A stretch of DNA of 64,000 bases, from positions 659,359-723,358 of the forward strand of contig NZ_LT635782.1 in NCBI RefSeq assembly GCF_900128425.1. Direction: 5' to 3'. Source of the stretch: Anaerococcus urinomassiliensis (lineage in GTDB: Bacteria > Bacillota > Clostridia > Tissierellales > Peptoniphilaceae). This document shows, piece by piece, positions 18,225 to 27,067 of this stretch. Made by a program: the position numbers and the translations under genes. The stretch's first letter is position 1, and every line of letters begins with the position of its first letter. Below the pieces are notes generated by a model. That model was not told the DNA's origin. It ran no database searches and worked only from the letters and a program-made list of their open reading frames with translations.

Positions 18225-19205
18225 ATGAATCAACCAATACTACTTATAGACTATTTAAATTTCTTAAAATCAATTCGAGGTCTATCTCCCAATACAATTA
18301 AAGAATACGGATATGATTTAGAAGTTTTTTTCAAATATCAAATTCTAAGAAAAGTTTATTATGGAGATCAAAGCTCATTTGTGAAAGAATTTAAAGATAC
18401 AGATATGAAAAAAATAATTGATGCTAAATTCTTAGCTAATCTTACGATTGCTGATTTTTATGCTTATCTCTCATATTTAGATAATGAAAAAAATGATAAT
18501 CCTACTACTAGGTCGAGAAAGATTTCAGCTATAAAATCTTTTTATAAGTACCTCTATCAGGAAATTGAAGTTATTGACGAGAATATTACAGAGAAACTGA
18601 GAAATCCAAAAATCAGCCAAAGGCAGCCCGTCTACCTCACTTTGGATGAAACTGAAAGATTATTAACGGTAGTCAATGCTGAAAAGAACGAATTTCTGAG
18701 AGCTCGTGACTTAGCTATTATATTCACATTCCTTACAACTGGAATGCGCTTATCTGAGCTGGTATCTATAAATGTATCAGATATAGAAAATGATCACTTT
18801 AAGATAATTGGAAAAGGAAATAAAGAAAGAACTGTTTACTTAACTGAAAATGCCCTTAAACTAATTCATAATTATTTAAATATAAGAAATAAATATTTGG
18901 ATGGTATGTATATAGATGCTTTATTCGTATCTACTAGAAAAAATCGAATTTCAAATAGAGCTGTACAATCAACTATAGAAAAATACCTTAACAAGGCTGG
19001 ATTTGACACTTCTTTGTACTCTACCCACAAACTTAGACATACTGCTGCAACTTTGATGTATAAGTATGGCAATGTTGATATAAGAGCCTTAAAAGATATT
19101 CTAGGGCACACAAATATTTCTACAACACAAATTTACACTCACTTAGATGATGAAGATTTAAAAGATGCTGTCAATAAGAATCCACTTTCAAAATTAGACA
19201 TATAG
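18225..19205 (+). CDS. Xer-type tyrosine recombinase
   Basis: Site-specific recombinase of the XerC/XerD/XerA family. A SAM-like core-binding domain (about 5-120) precedes the catalytic domain. The catalytic residues are visible: Arg in TGMRLSEL (R175), Lys in KGNKERT, HKLRH (H268, R271), the LGHTNISTTQIYTH box and the nucleophile Tyr 304. Size (326 aa) fits chromosomal Xer proteins rather than phage integrases. ATG 18225 is preceded by GGAG with 7-base spacing; an in-frame TTG at 18213 is a less likely start. It sits at the switch from plus- to minus-strand genes, beside a perfect palindrome. A role in chromosome dimer resolution is an inference. Confidence 0.88.
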   Translation: MNQPILLIDYLNFLKSIRGLSPNTIKEYGYDLEVFFKYQILRKVYYGDQSSFVKEFKDTDMKKIIDAKFLANLTIADFYAYLSYLDNEKNDNPTTRSRKISAIKSFYKYLYQEIEVIDENITEKLRNPKISQRQPVYLTLDETERLLTVVNAEKNEFLRARDLAIIFTFLTTGMRLSELVSINVSDIENDHFKIIGKGNKERTVYLTENALKLIHNYLNIRNKYLDGMYIDALFVSTRKNRISNRAVQSTIEKYLNKAGFDTSLYSTHKLRHTAATLMYKYGNVDIRALKDILGHTNISTTQIYTHLDDEDLKDAVNKNPLSKLDI

Positions 19206-19207
19206 AT

Positions 19208-19244
19208 AAAAAATCAAGGGTACCTATATGTATCCTTGATTTTT
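19208..19244. terminator. Bidirectional terminator between the Xer recombinase gene and the PLP enzyme gene
   Basis: The stem AAAAATCAAGG pairs with CCTTGATTTTT around a short loop, with T-runs available in both directions. On the minus strand it overlaps the last codons of the convergent PLP enzyme gene, which ends at 19224. Confidence 0.8.
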
Positions 19245-20501
19245 AAAACGGCTTAAAACGAGTTTTAGAGCGAGCTTTCCATGGTAGTAATTTAATCCAC
19301 CCTGTAAGTATGCTATATATGGACTTCTTAGTGGACCATCAGCAGATAACTCTGAAGTTGATCCTTCTACAAATCCACCTGCAGCCATTATTACAGGATC
19401 TTCATATCCTGGCATAGGAAAAGGTTCTGGGATTAAATTTGAATCAACTGTAGATGCTTCTTGTATAGCTTTACAAAATGTAATGACCTTGTCCGGATCT
19501 TCAAATTTTATAGCTTGAACTACGTCACTTTGATGGTCTCCGATTTTTGGAATTACTTCATAACCAAGTTCATTAAATACTTTCCCAAACAACATCCCTA
19601 CTTTTATAGCCTCTTTAACAATTTGTGGCGCAAAATATAGGCCTTGCAATACTTGTCTAGTTGTACCAAAGCTTAATCCTTCGTCCTTACCGATTCCTGG
19701 GGCTGTTAAAGTATTTGAACAATACTCTATCAAATCCTTTTTTCCTACAATATATCCACCAGTTATTGCAATACCACCACCAAGATTTTTAATTAATGAA
19801 CCAGCTAGAATATCAGCTCCAACTTCTATAGGTTCTTTATCTTCGGTAAATTCTCCATAACAATTATCAACAAAAATAATTGTTTCAGGATTCGCTTTTC
19901 TAATTTCATTAACAGCTTTTTCAATTTCTTCTATTGTAAAGGCGCGTCTTTGAGTATAGCCAGTAGATCTTTGAATTAGTGCTAATTTAGTCTTTTTATC
20001 AACAACTTTGTGAATATTTTGATAATCAATTTGATTATTTTCATCTAGGCTCAGTTTGTCATAAGAAATTCCCTTTGAAATCAAATTACCTTTTTTATTG
20101 CCTACAATTCCTATTACTTGTTGCATGGTATCGTAAGGATCATCAGTTATGGCAACCATTTTATCTCCATAATTTAATAGAGCAAATAAGACCAATGATA
20201 AAGCATGTGTTCCTGCAACTATACTTGGTCTTACTAAGGCATCTTCAGCCTTAAAGATATCAGCATATATTTCTTCTAACTTTGCCCTACCTGTATCTGC
20301 ATAACCATATCCGGTTGCACTAATAAAATCTTGAGTATTAAGATTATTTTTATTGAATGCTTTTAATACTTTTACTTGATTGATTTCAGCAATTTCTTCT
20401 AATTTATTAAAATCATTAATTAGACTAGCTTGAGCCTTATTTATAATATTATCAAATGAGCTATCTATATTATAATGATTATATATTTCGTTAAAATTCA
20501 T
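19224..20501 (-). CDS. Methionine gamma-lyase family PLP enzyme (YnbB / aluminium-resistance-like)
   Basis: A fold type I PLP-dependent protein of the family often labelled aluminium resistance or methionine gamma-lyase-like (Bacillus YnbB). The sequence shows the substrate/PLP region SIVAGTHALSLVLFALLNYG, the aspartate motif IFVDNCYGEFTEDKEP and the PLP lysine in AGSLIKNLGGGIAITGG. Length 425 is typical. It overlaps miaA by 11 bases; the same association with miaA is seen in Bacillus. Physiological substrate is not known, although a role in sulfur amino-acid breakdown is plausible. Last gene of the mutS-mutL-miaA unit. Confidence 0.9.
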   Translation of the reverse strand: MNFNEIYNHYNIDSSFDNIINKAQASLINDFNKLEEIAEINQVKVLKAFNKNNLNTQDFISATGYGYADTGRAKLEEIYADIFKAEDALVRPSIVAGTHALSLVLFALLNYGDKMVAITDDPYDTMQQVIGIVGNKKGNLISKGISYDKLSLDENNQIDYQNIHKVVDKKTKLALIQRSTGYTQRRAFTIEEIEKAVNEIRKANPETIIFVDNCYGEFTEDKEPIEVGADILAGSLIKNLGGGIAITGGYIVGKKDLIEYCSNTLTAPGIGKDEGLSFGTTRQVLQGLYFAPQIVKEAIKVGMLFGKVFNELGYEVIPKIGDHQSDVVQAIKFEDPDKVITFCKAIQEASTVDSNLIPEPFPMPGYEDPVIMAAGGFVEGSTSELSADGPLRSPYIAYLQGGLNYYHGKLALKLVLSRFKNQGYI

Positions 20502-21438
20502 AAATATCCTTAATTGTACTAATAATTATATCACTAGCATCATTTTTGCTTAGATTATCCATAATAATCTCATGGGCAAAGTCATAATTTAGGTATCTTT
20601 TCATCCATGTTACTTGCCTTTTTGCGTAGTGCCTTGTATTTTTTTGTATCAAATCTATAAGTTCATCAATATCTATTTCATCTTTTATAAAAGGAAAGAT
20701 TTCCTTATATCCAATAGCTGACATAGATTGTGATTCTCTATCTAGCCTATAGGCCTTAACTACGTTTACAAATTCTTCTATTAGACCGTTAGAGATCATT
20801 TCGATAACTCTATTATTAATCTTTTCGTAAAGACCAGATCTGTCTTTGAAATTTAAGAAGAATAAAATCGGATCGACTTTTTTGTTTAATGCTTTTTCAC
20901 CACTTCTTACATCAGAAGGCTTTTTACCTGTAAGTTCATATATCTCAAGGGATCTTATTATCCTATTTCTTTCGTTTTCATGGTATTTATCAGCTGTAAG
21001 GGGATCAATATACTTAAGTCTATCATATAAATATGAGTTTCCCTTATTATCAGCTATTGCTTCTAGTTCATTTCTTAGATCAGAATCTCTGGGAGTTGCT
21101 CCATAATTCATATCAAATAAAATAGAATCTATATAGAATCCAGTACCACCGGTAAGTATTGGAATATCCCCATATTCATTAATTTGATGAATCAATAATC
21201 TTGCTTTTGAAGAGAAATCTTCCACTGTAAAGTTTTCATTTGGATTAATTAGATCAATTAAATGATGATTTATGCCGTAAGTTTGATCTATTTTATTTGT
21301 TCCTATGTTCATATCTTTATAAATTTGCTGGCTATCGGCAGATATTATTTGTCCACTAAAAGCCTTGGCAACATTTATTGATATATCACTCTTGCCACTA
21401 GCTGTAGGCCCTGTTATTATAATTACTTTATCTTTCAA
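20491..21438 (-). CDS. miaA: tRNA dimethylallyltransferase MiaA
   Basis: Transfers a dimethylallyl group to N6 of adenosine 37 in tRNAs that read UNN codons. The P-loop GPTASGKSD is near the N-terminus; SADSQQIYKDMNIGTNK and the LTGGTGFYIDS motif follow, with RRSLE-like RNRIIRSLEIYELTGKKPSD and the C-terminal RHYAKRQVTWMKR. 315 residues, full length. Overlaps mutL by 11 bases. Confidence 0.97.
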   Translation of the reverse strand: MKDKVIIITGPTASGKSDISINVAKAFSGQIISADSQQIYKDMNIGTNKIDQTYGINHHLIDLINPNENFTVEDFSSKARLLIHQINEYGDIPILTGGTGFYIDSILFDMNYGATPRDSDLRNELEAIADNKGNSYLYDRLKYIDPLTADKYHENERNRIIRSLEIYELTGKKPSDVRSGEKALNKKVDPILFFLNFKDRSGLYEKINNRVIEMISNGLIEEFVNVVKAYRLDRESQSMSAIGYKEIFPFIKDEIDIDELIDLIQKNTRHYAKRQVTWMKRYLNYDFAHEIIMDNLSKNDASDIIISTIKDIYEF

Positions 21439-23209
21439 AATATCTCTCCAAATCTTTGTCAGTTAATTCTATAATAATAGATTTACCATCATAAGTTTTG
21501 TATGGATTGTCGAGCTTTAATAGGTCATTTAGGTATTTCGTGGCTTCTATTTCTCTTAGCTTATAGCCCTTTCTAAATGACTTAGATTTAATATACTTTC
21601 GTATATTTTTATAAAATAAATCACCTTTATTCGCTAAATCTAGATCTAGTAAGTCATAAAAGAAATTATTGTAATTGTCATTATCAAATATTTTAGGAAT
21701 TGATCTTATTATAACTTCATCCTCAGTAATCAGGTCAATATCAAATCCCATATACATTAAGTAATCTTTTTTATCCACAAATTTTAACTTATCATTAGCT
21801 TTTAACTTAATGACTATAGGATCTAATAATAATTGCTGACTGACATTACCATTTTCTAACTCTTCCAAAAACTTGTTATAAAGTATTGCTTCATTAGCTC
21901 TTCTTGCATCCATCAAAATAATTTTACCATTAGAAGATTCAAACAATGAATATCTAGAAAAAACACTAGTTAGGTAAGCATATGATTTTTCTTCGGTAAA
22001 AGAAATGATATCAATATCCTCAGAAACAATGTCATTATTATTGGAAGTATTAACCTTTTTATCAGATAATTGATTCATATTTTCAAAAAAATTATTATCC
22101 TCATAGGAAGGCTTATTTTCCTTTACAATAGAAGAATTTTGATATTTCTCTAAGACACTTGTATAATCACTAAAATCTAACAAAGACTTAGTCTTATTTT
22201 CATTAATTGGCATTTTATTTGGGTAAATATTTTCTGCCAGAGATTTATATACACAATCACTAAGCAAGGATAATAAATTATCTTCATAAATAAACTTTAT
22301 GGTTCTCTTGTTAGGATGCACATTTATATCTAGATTCTTTGGATTAGTGCAAATAAATAAAAATAAAGCTGGAAATCTTCCATTAGGTATATAAGTCTTA
22401 TATTCATTTTCAATTGTATTAATGATTAAAGGACTATCAACTAATCTATTATTAACATATAGATACTGAAGGGATCTGGATGCTCTGTAGTAGTTTGAAT
22501 TTGAAATATATCCTTTCACAGTATAAATCTCATTGCTTTCATCTATCTCAATCAGCTCATCCTTTAGATTATCATCTAGCAAGTTATAAATCCTAAGATC
22601 AAGCGGTTCGTTAGCTGAAGTTTTAAATTCTAATCTATCATCTTTTACATATTTAAATCCTATGTTATTATAGCCTAAAGCTAAAGAATACATCAATTTA
22701 GTAATCGCATTTGACTCAGCTAGGTCTGATTTTAAAAATTTATATCTAGCAGGAATATTAGCAAAAATATTTAAGACTTCTATACTTGTTCCTATATTTG
22801 TAGCAATCGATGATTCTTTGACTTTGTTGTTTGCAAACTCAATTTTACTACCAATATTAGTATCAGAAGTTTTAGTAATAGCTTTGACATTTGCAACACT
22901 AACTATAGTGGATAAAGCTTCGCCCCTAAAACCTAGAGAATAAATATCATATAAATCTTCAAAATGTACTATTTTTGATGTAGTGTGCTTTTCAAATGCA
23001 AGTTTGAGGTCATCTTTAGCTATACCACTTCCATCATCAGTAACTCTTATATAAGTTTTTCCACCGTTTTTAATTTCAACTGTAATACATTTTGCCTTAG
23101 CATCTATCGAATTTTCTACCAGTTCTTTTACAACAGAAACAGGTGATTCAATTACCTCTCCTGCTGCTATCTGTTCTATTGTATATTGGTCTAATTTTCT
23201 AATAGTCAT
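21428..23209 (-). CDS. mutL: DNA mismatch repair protein MutL with degenerate endonuclease motifs
   Basis: GHKL-ATPase mediator of mismatch repair. The N-terminal ATPase is intact (EVIESPVSVVKELVENSIDA, DDGSGI, the GFRGEAL lid). The C-terminal dimerisation part is recognisable but its endonuclease site looks destroyed. The family motif DQHA(X)2E(X)4E reads DARRANEAILYN at residues 434-445, the ACR/SCK motif reads SFRK near 544, and CPHGRP reads TYDGKS near 572. Metal-dependent nicking, normal for Gram-positive MutL, is therefore doubtful. It directly abuts mutS (1-base overlap). Length 593 is slightly short. The frame is uninterrupted, so this is not a pseudogene by sequence. Confidence 0.95.
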   Translation of the reverse strand: MTIRKLDQYTIEQIAAGEVIESPVSVVKELVENSIDAKAKCITVEIKNGGKTYIRVTDDGSGIAKDDLKLAFEKHTTSKIVHFEDLYDIYSLGFRGEALSTIVSVANVKAITKTSDTNIGSKIEFANNKVKESSIATNIGTSIEVLNIFANIPARYKFLKSDLAESNAITKLMYSLALGYNNIGFKYVKDDRLEFKTSANEPLDLRIYNLLDDNLKDELIEIDESNEIYTVKGYISNSNYYRASRSLQYLYVNNRLVDSPLIINTIENEYKTYIPNGRFPALFLFICTNPKNLDINVHPNKRTIKFIYEDNLLSLLSDCVYKSLAENIYPNKMPINENKTKSLLDFSDYTSVLEKYQNSSIVKENKPSYEDNNFFENMNQLSDKKVNTSNNNDIVSEDIDIISFTEEKSYAYLTSVFSRYSLFESSNGKIILMDARRANEAILYNKFLEELENGNVSQQLLLDPIVIKLKANDKLKFVDKKDYLMYMGFDIDLITEDEVIIRSIPKIFDNDNYNNFFYDLLDLDLANKGDLFYKNIRKYIKSKSFRKGYKLREIEATKYLNDLLKLDNPYKTYDGKSIIIELTDKDLERYFER

Positions 23210-25824
23210 TATGCTAAACCATTAATCCTTTCTACTAAGGAATTAAGCTTATTAATTGCTTCTAGAGGAGTTAGGGCGTTAACATTAATATCCTTTGTTA
23301 GAGATATAATTTCTTCCATATTTTTTAAATTTATATCATCTATAGTATCTACAATATTCTTAGTCTTATTTGTTTGAAAATAATCATCATCCGAAATTTT
23401 ATCCATAAAGACTTTGGCATCCTCTATTATTTCAACAGGAAGACCACTTAGTTTGGCTACTTCAATTCCATACGACCTGTCAGATTTTCCAGAAGATATC
23501 TTCCTAAGGAATATTAGATTGTCATTTTCATTTAATATTTCAATTTTAAGATTTTTAACATTATCTAGCTCGTTTTCAAGAATTGTTAGCTCATGAAAAT
23601 GAGTTGCAAAAACAGTCTTAAATTTCTTAACTTTCGATATATATTTTACTAAAGCCATAGCAATACTTAATCCATCATCTGATGAAGTTCCTCTTCCAAC
23701 TTCATCTAAAATAACAAAAGACTTAGGGCTTGCATTTTTTAAAATATTGCTTACCTCATTCATTTCTAGCATAAATGTAGATTCGCCCTTGGAAATATTA
23801 TCGCTTGCTCCAATCCTAGAAAATACCTTATCACATATAGCTATATCGGCATAGCTTGCTGGTACAAAAGATCCCATTTGAGCCAGTATTATTATAATGG
23901 CCATTTGTCTCATATAAGTCGACTTGCCAGCCATATTAGGGCCGGTAATTATTTGAATCAAATTATCGTCTTCACCTATATCAGTATCATTAGCAATAAA
24001 TTCATTTTCTTTAAGTTTACTTTCTATTACAGGATGCCTACCATCTTTTATTATGATTTGGTTGCCATCATTAAGCTTTGGTCTAACATAATTATTGAAA
24101 TTAGCAACTCTAGATAAGGTGTTTAGGCAATCAATATTAGCAATCATTTTTGCCAAGGCTTGGAGCATTAAAGTTTTTTCTAATAAAATATCCCTTATTT
24201 CATTAAATAATTGGTATTCAATCTCATTAACTTGATCCTTGCCATTTAAAATTAAGCTGCTTAGTTCTTCAAGTTTTTCAGTGGTATATCGTTCCTGATT
24301 CTTTAAGGTTTGTTTTCTTATGTAAGATTCGGGAACTTTGTCTAAGTTGCTTTTTGTTATTTCTATAGAATAACCGTTATTTTTATTAAAAATTATTTTG
24401 TAATTTTTAATACCGGTTTTTTCTCTTTCTTCACTTTCATAAATTGTAAGTTTTGTTAGAGCTTCTTCTGAGGATATTTTTAAATCATCAAGTTCATTAG
24501 AATATCCTTCTTTTATTATTCCACCTTCTGTTATAGATATAGGTGGGTCGTCCACTATAGATTTTTCAAATAATTTATATATATCTGATATATCAGGTAG
24601 GTTAATGCCAAGATTTCTGATTATTTCATCATCTGAATCTTCTAGATAAGATTTTAATCTAGGAATATCTTCTAGAGAGTTTTTAAGTGATATAAAATCT
24701 CTAGCATTGGCTCTTTTATAAGATATTTTTCCTATTAATCGTTCTAAATCCATAACATTTTTTAAAAAGTTAGAAATATTTTGTGAATCTATTGGATTAT
24801 TATAAAAATATTGAACTATATCAAGTCTTCTGTCTATCTTTTCTTTGTCGATGAGAGGCCTTTCTAGCCATTGATTTATCAGTCTAGAACCCATTACTGT
24901 ATCGCATTTATCAATAATGTTTAGTACAGTATCTTCTTTGCTATTATTATTATTAAGATTTCTGTGTAATTCTAAGTTTTTTCTAGTATTTGCTTCTAGC
25001 TGTAGATAGTTATTTATTTCTAAAATTTCAATATTGTTGATATGGATGAGTTTATCGTCATAAAATTTATAAATATAGTCGAGTAAGTTTGCCGTAGAAA
25101 CAAGGCAAAGTCGTTTGTTCTCTATTTTTTTAAAGTTATCTATTGATAGGTATTTTGTAATTTTTTTATTAATCTTACAGTAATTATTATCATCATCTAT
25201 ATAGTTTAAAAATACATCTGATTCTTGCTTTAAATATATTAAAACATCTTTTAAACTAAAATTACTATTTATTATTATTTCTGAAGGATTGATTTTTTCT
25301 ATTTGGTCTATAGTTCTTTTCGCTATTAAATCTTTTGATCCTTTAATTTCAAAACTTGTTAATTGACCTGTAGATATGTCACAATATGTAAGTCCAAGGC
25401 CAAAATCATTTTGAAAAATTGATAGCAAGTAATTGTTTTCTCTATTATCAAGTGTATCTATATCTGTAATGGTTCCTGGCGTTACAACTCTAGTTATGGC
25501 TCTTTTAACAAGTCCTTTAGCTTCTTTAGGATCTTCTACTTGATCACATAAAGCAACCTTGTATCCCTTTTTTACAAGTTTGCCTACATAGTTATCAATT
25601 ACATGGTGTGGTACTCCACACATTGGAGCTTTCTTATCATGTCCACATTCTTTGCCTGTTAGGGTAAGTCCCAATGTTTTGCTAATAATAATGGCATCGT
25701 CAAAAAAAGACTCAAAAAAATCCCCCACCCTATATAAGAGCAGTGCATCTTTAAAAGAATCTTTTACATCTATGTAATGCTTCAACATTGGTGTTAGTTT
25801 TTCATACTTAAAATTGTCCTTCAT
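23209..25824 (-). CDS. mutS: DNA mismatch recognition protein MutS
   Basis: Recognises mismatches and small loops. Near the N-terminus the Phe-x-Glu mismatch-reading motif is kept (GDFFESFFDDA). The connector, lever and clamp follow, then the ATPase with GPNMAGKST (Walker A), FVILDEVGRGTSSDDG (Walker B and signature) and ATHFHEL. A helix-turn-helix dimerisation end closes the protein (about 871 aa). ATG 25824 is better spaced from AGGGG than the alternative ATG at 25830. First gene of mutS-mutL-miaA-ynbB. Confidence 0.97.
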   Translation of the reverse strand: MKDNFKYEKLTPMLKHYIDVKDSFKDALLLYRVGDFFESFFDDAIIISKTLGLTLTGKECGHDKKAPMCGVPHHVIDNYVGKLVKKGYKVALCDQVEDPKEAKGLVKRAITRVVTPGTITDIDTLDNRENNYLLSIFQNDFGLGLTYCDISTGQLTSFEIKGSKDLIAKRTIDQIEKINPSEIIINSNFSLKDVLIYLKQESDVFLNYIDDDNNYCKINKKITKYLSIDNFKKIENKRLCLVSTANLLDYIYKFYDDKLIHINNIEILEINNYLQLEANTRKNLELHRNLNNNNSKEDTVLNIIDKCDTVMGSRLINQWLERPLIDKEKIDRRLDIVQYFYNNPIDSQNISNFLKNVMDLERLIGKISYKRANARDFISLKNSLEDIPRLKSYLEDSDDEIIRNLGINLPDISDIYKLFEKSIVDDPPISITEGGIIKEGYSNELDDLKISSEEALTKLTIYESEEREKTGIKNYKIIFNKNNGYSIEITKSNLDKVPESYIRKQTLKNQERYTTEKLEELSSLILNGKDQVNEIEYQLFNEIRDILLEKTLMLQALAKMIANIDCLNTLSRVANFNNYVRPKLNDGNQIIIKDGRHPVIESKLKENEFIANDTDIGEDDNLIQIITGPNMAGKSTYMRQMAIIIILAQMGSFVPASYADIAICDKVFSRIGASDNISKGESTFMLEMNEVSNILKNASPKSFVILDEVGRGTSSDDGLSIAMALVKYISKVKKFKTVFATHFHELTILENELDNVKNLKIEILNENDNLIFLRKISSGKSDRSYGIEVAKLSGLPVEIIEDAKVFMDKISDDDYFQTNKTKNIVDTIDDINLKNMEEIISLTKDINVNALTPLEAINKLNSLVERINGLA

Positions 25825-25847
25825 AGCCATCCCCTATCTTTAATAAT

Positions 25848-25856
25848 ATTATACCA
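25848..25856 (-). promoter_or_regulatory. Extended -10 of the mutS operon promoter
   Basis: On the minus strand TGGTATAAT (extended -10) lies about 20 bases before the mutS start and just downstream of the terminator of the preceding gene. No good -35 is visible, which is common with an extended -10. Confidence 0.6.
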
Positions 25857-25860
25857 TAAC

Positions 25861-25908
25861 AAAAAGACTCACTATAAAGCTATATCTTCTTACTTTATAT
25901 CTAGAGTC
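25861..25908 (-). terminator. Intrinsic terminator of the dut unit, upstream of mutS
   Basis: On the minus strand GACTC...ATAAAG pairs with CTTTAT...GAGTC and is followed by TTTTT. The 5' arm overlaps the final codons of the orphan membrane protein gene that ends at 25890. Confidence 0.7.
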
Positions 25909-26423
25909 TTAACATTCGTTATCCATTTTGCTGATGAATTTGTTGATGTATCTATGATTATCATTTTACCATAGCCTGGATTTGCATCATAAATTGGTTT
26001 ACCATCAATTCTGTATACCAGATATATTTTTCCTGGCTCTAATACATCTGACATAGCTACCCTTTTTGAGTTTCCTTCATCATCCTCAATTACCATTACG
26101 CCACTATCTTTTAGGTTGTAGTCAAGCTTTCCAATAATCTGCTCTATAGATATTCCTTCAACCGGTATTGTCTCAAGACCATTATTAATGCTAACATCAA
26201 GTTTTTGGCTACCTATACTTCTTAATTCTTTTAAGGTTAGAGAGTCAAGCTGGTCACCATTACCTTTTACTATCAATATCTCATTATCATATTTTGCAAT
26301 TTCGTTCTCGCTACTTACTTTTTTAAAGACTGTAAAAGCTAAACTAAGGATTAGTATGGTGGCTAATATTAAAAATATACGATATTTATTCTTTTTAAAA
26401 ACTTTTGAAAAATTATTATTCAT
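25890..26423 (-). CDS. Membrane-anchored protein with a sulfite-oxidase-like (molybdopterin-binding fold) domain, function unknown
   Basis: I do not recognise a named family with certainty. The 177 residues have one N-terminal transmembrane segment (about 14-34) after a basic stretch, then an extracellular domain. Its pattern (a ligand-like GISIEQIIGKL, then PGKIYLVYRIDGKPI, then NPGYGKMIIIDTSTN and a closing KWITNVKTLDI) resembles the C-terminal part of SUOX/YedY-type molybdopterin domains. No cofactor-ligating cysteine is present, so it is probably a cofactor-free derivative. Start and stop overlap with dut (TAATG), so the two are translationally coupled. No functional link to dUTPase is evident. 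Confidence 0.7.
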   Translation of the reverse strand: MNNNFSKVFKKNKYRIFLILATILILSLAFTVFKKVSSENEIAKYDNEILIVKGNGDQLDSLTLKELRSIGSQKLDVSINNGLETIPVEGISIEQIIGKLDYNLKDSGVMVIEDDEGNSKRVAMSDVLEPGKIYLVYRIDGKPIYDANPGYGKMIIIDTSTNSSAKWITNVKTLDIK

Positions 26424-26854
26424 TAATTTCCAGTGGAACCAAAGCCACCATCACCTCTATCCGTTTCTTCTAAGTTATCAACTTTGATTAGTTCACATTT
26501 TTCATAAGGTTGAATTACTAATTGAGCTATCCTATCACCTTTTTTAATAGCTTGGGGGCTTTTACCATAGTTATACATAAATATCATAATCTCCCCTCTA
26601 TAGTCTGAGTCTATAACTCCCACAGTATTTGCTAGCATCAGATGTTTTTTAACTCCAGTTGAAGATCTAGGATATACTGCACCAAAAAAACCTTCAGGAA
26701 TTTCTAGCCTGAGGTCTGTATTTATTTTTTTCATTTCTCCAGGTTCAATTATTACGTCTTCATCATTTGAACAATATAAGTCTATGCCACATGAACCCGA
26801 TGTCTGATAAGATGGCATTGGGCCATCTGTCATAATTTTAAATTTTTTATTCAT
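26423..26854 (-). CDS. dut: dUTP diphosphatase
   Basis: Hydrolyses dUTP to dUMP and pyrophosphate, keeping uracil out of DNA. All five trimeric dUTPase motifs are present: SGSCGIDLY, PRSSTG, VGVIDSDYRGEI, GDRIAQLVI and RGDGGFGSTG. ATG 26854 was chosen because AAGGTGATAAA precedes it; this gives 143 residues, the usual length. It has its own promoter and is divergent from the small acidic protein gene at 27068. Confidence 0.96.
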   Translation of the reverse strand: MNKKFKIMTDGPMPSYQTSGSCGIDLYCSNDEDVIIEPGEMKKINTDLRLEIPEGFFGAVYPRSSTGVKKHLMLANTVGVIDSDYRGEIMIFMYNYGKSPQAIKKGDRIAQLVIQPYEKCELIKVDNLEETDRGDGGFGSTGN

Positions 26855-26876
26855 TTTATCACCTTCACTACACAAT

Positions 26877-26905
26877 AATATACCAATTTTCACCTATAAT
26901 TACAA
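26877..26905 (-). promoter_or_regulatory. Promoter of dut (TTGTAA-N17-TATATT)
   Basis: On the minus strand -35 TTGTAA (26900-26905) and -10 TATATT (26877-26882) are separated by 17 bases, leaving a short leader of about 15 to 20 bases before dut. Confidence 0.6.
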
Positions 26906-26995
26906 AGAGATTAAAATAAAATTTGGAATTATTTTAGTTAATAATGTGATAATAGCTCAAAATCTTAATAACTATTACAGAATTTGTTAAAGATA

Positions 26996-27024
26996 TTGCA
27001 ATAAAAATCTAAGTGTATTATAAT
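26996..27024 (+). promoter_or_regulatory. Promoter of the small acidic protein gene (TTGCAA-N17-TATAAT)
   Basis: -35 TTGCAA (26996-27001) and perfect -10 TATAAT (27019-27024) with 17 bases between them. It gives a leader of about 37 bases before the ATG at 27068. Confidence 0.75.
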
Positions 27025-27067
27025 TATATTAAAGATAAAATGTACATATAGAAAAAGGGAGTAAATT

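Noticed and set aside
18225-19205. Phage integrase with a prophage or genomic island
   Set aside because: No attachment-site duplication, tRNA gene or phage genes are near, and protein length fits a chromosomal Xer recombinase.
18050-19300. Replication origin at the strand switch
   Set aside because: At an origin genes point away from each other; here they converge. No dnaA gene or DnaA-box cluster is visible.
23209-25830. Longer mutS start at ATG 25830
   Set aside because: The ribosome site AGGGG directly abuts that ATG; the ATG six bases further on has normal spacing. The difference is two residues.
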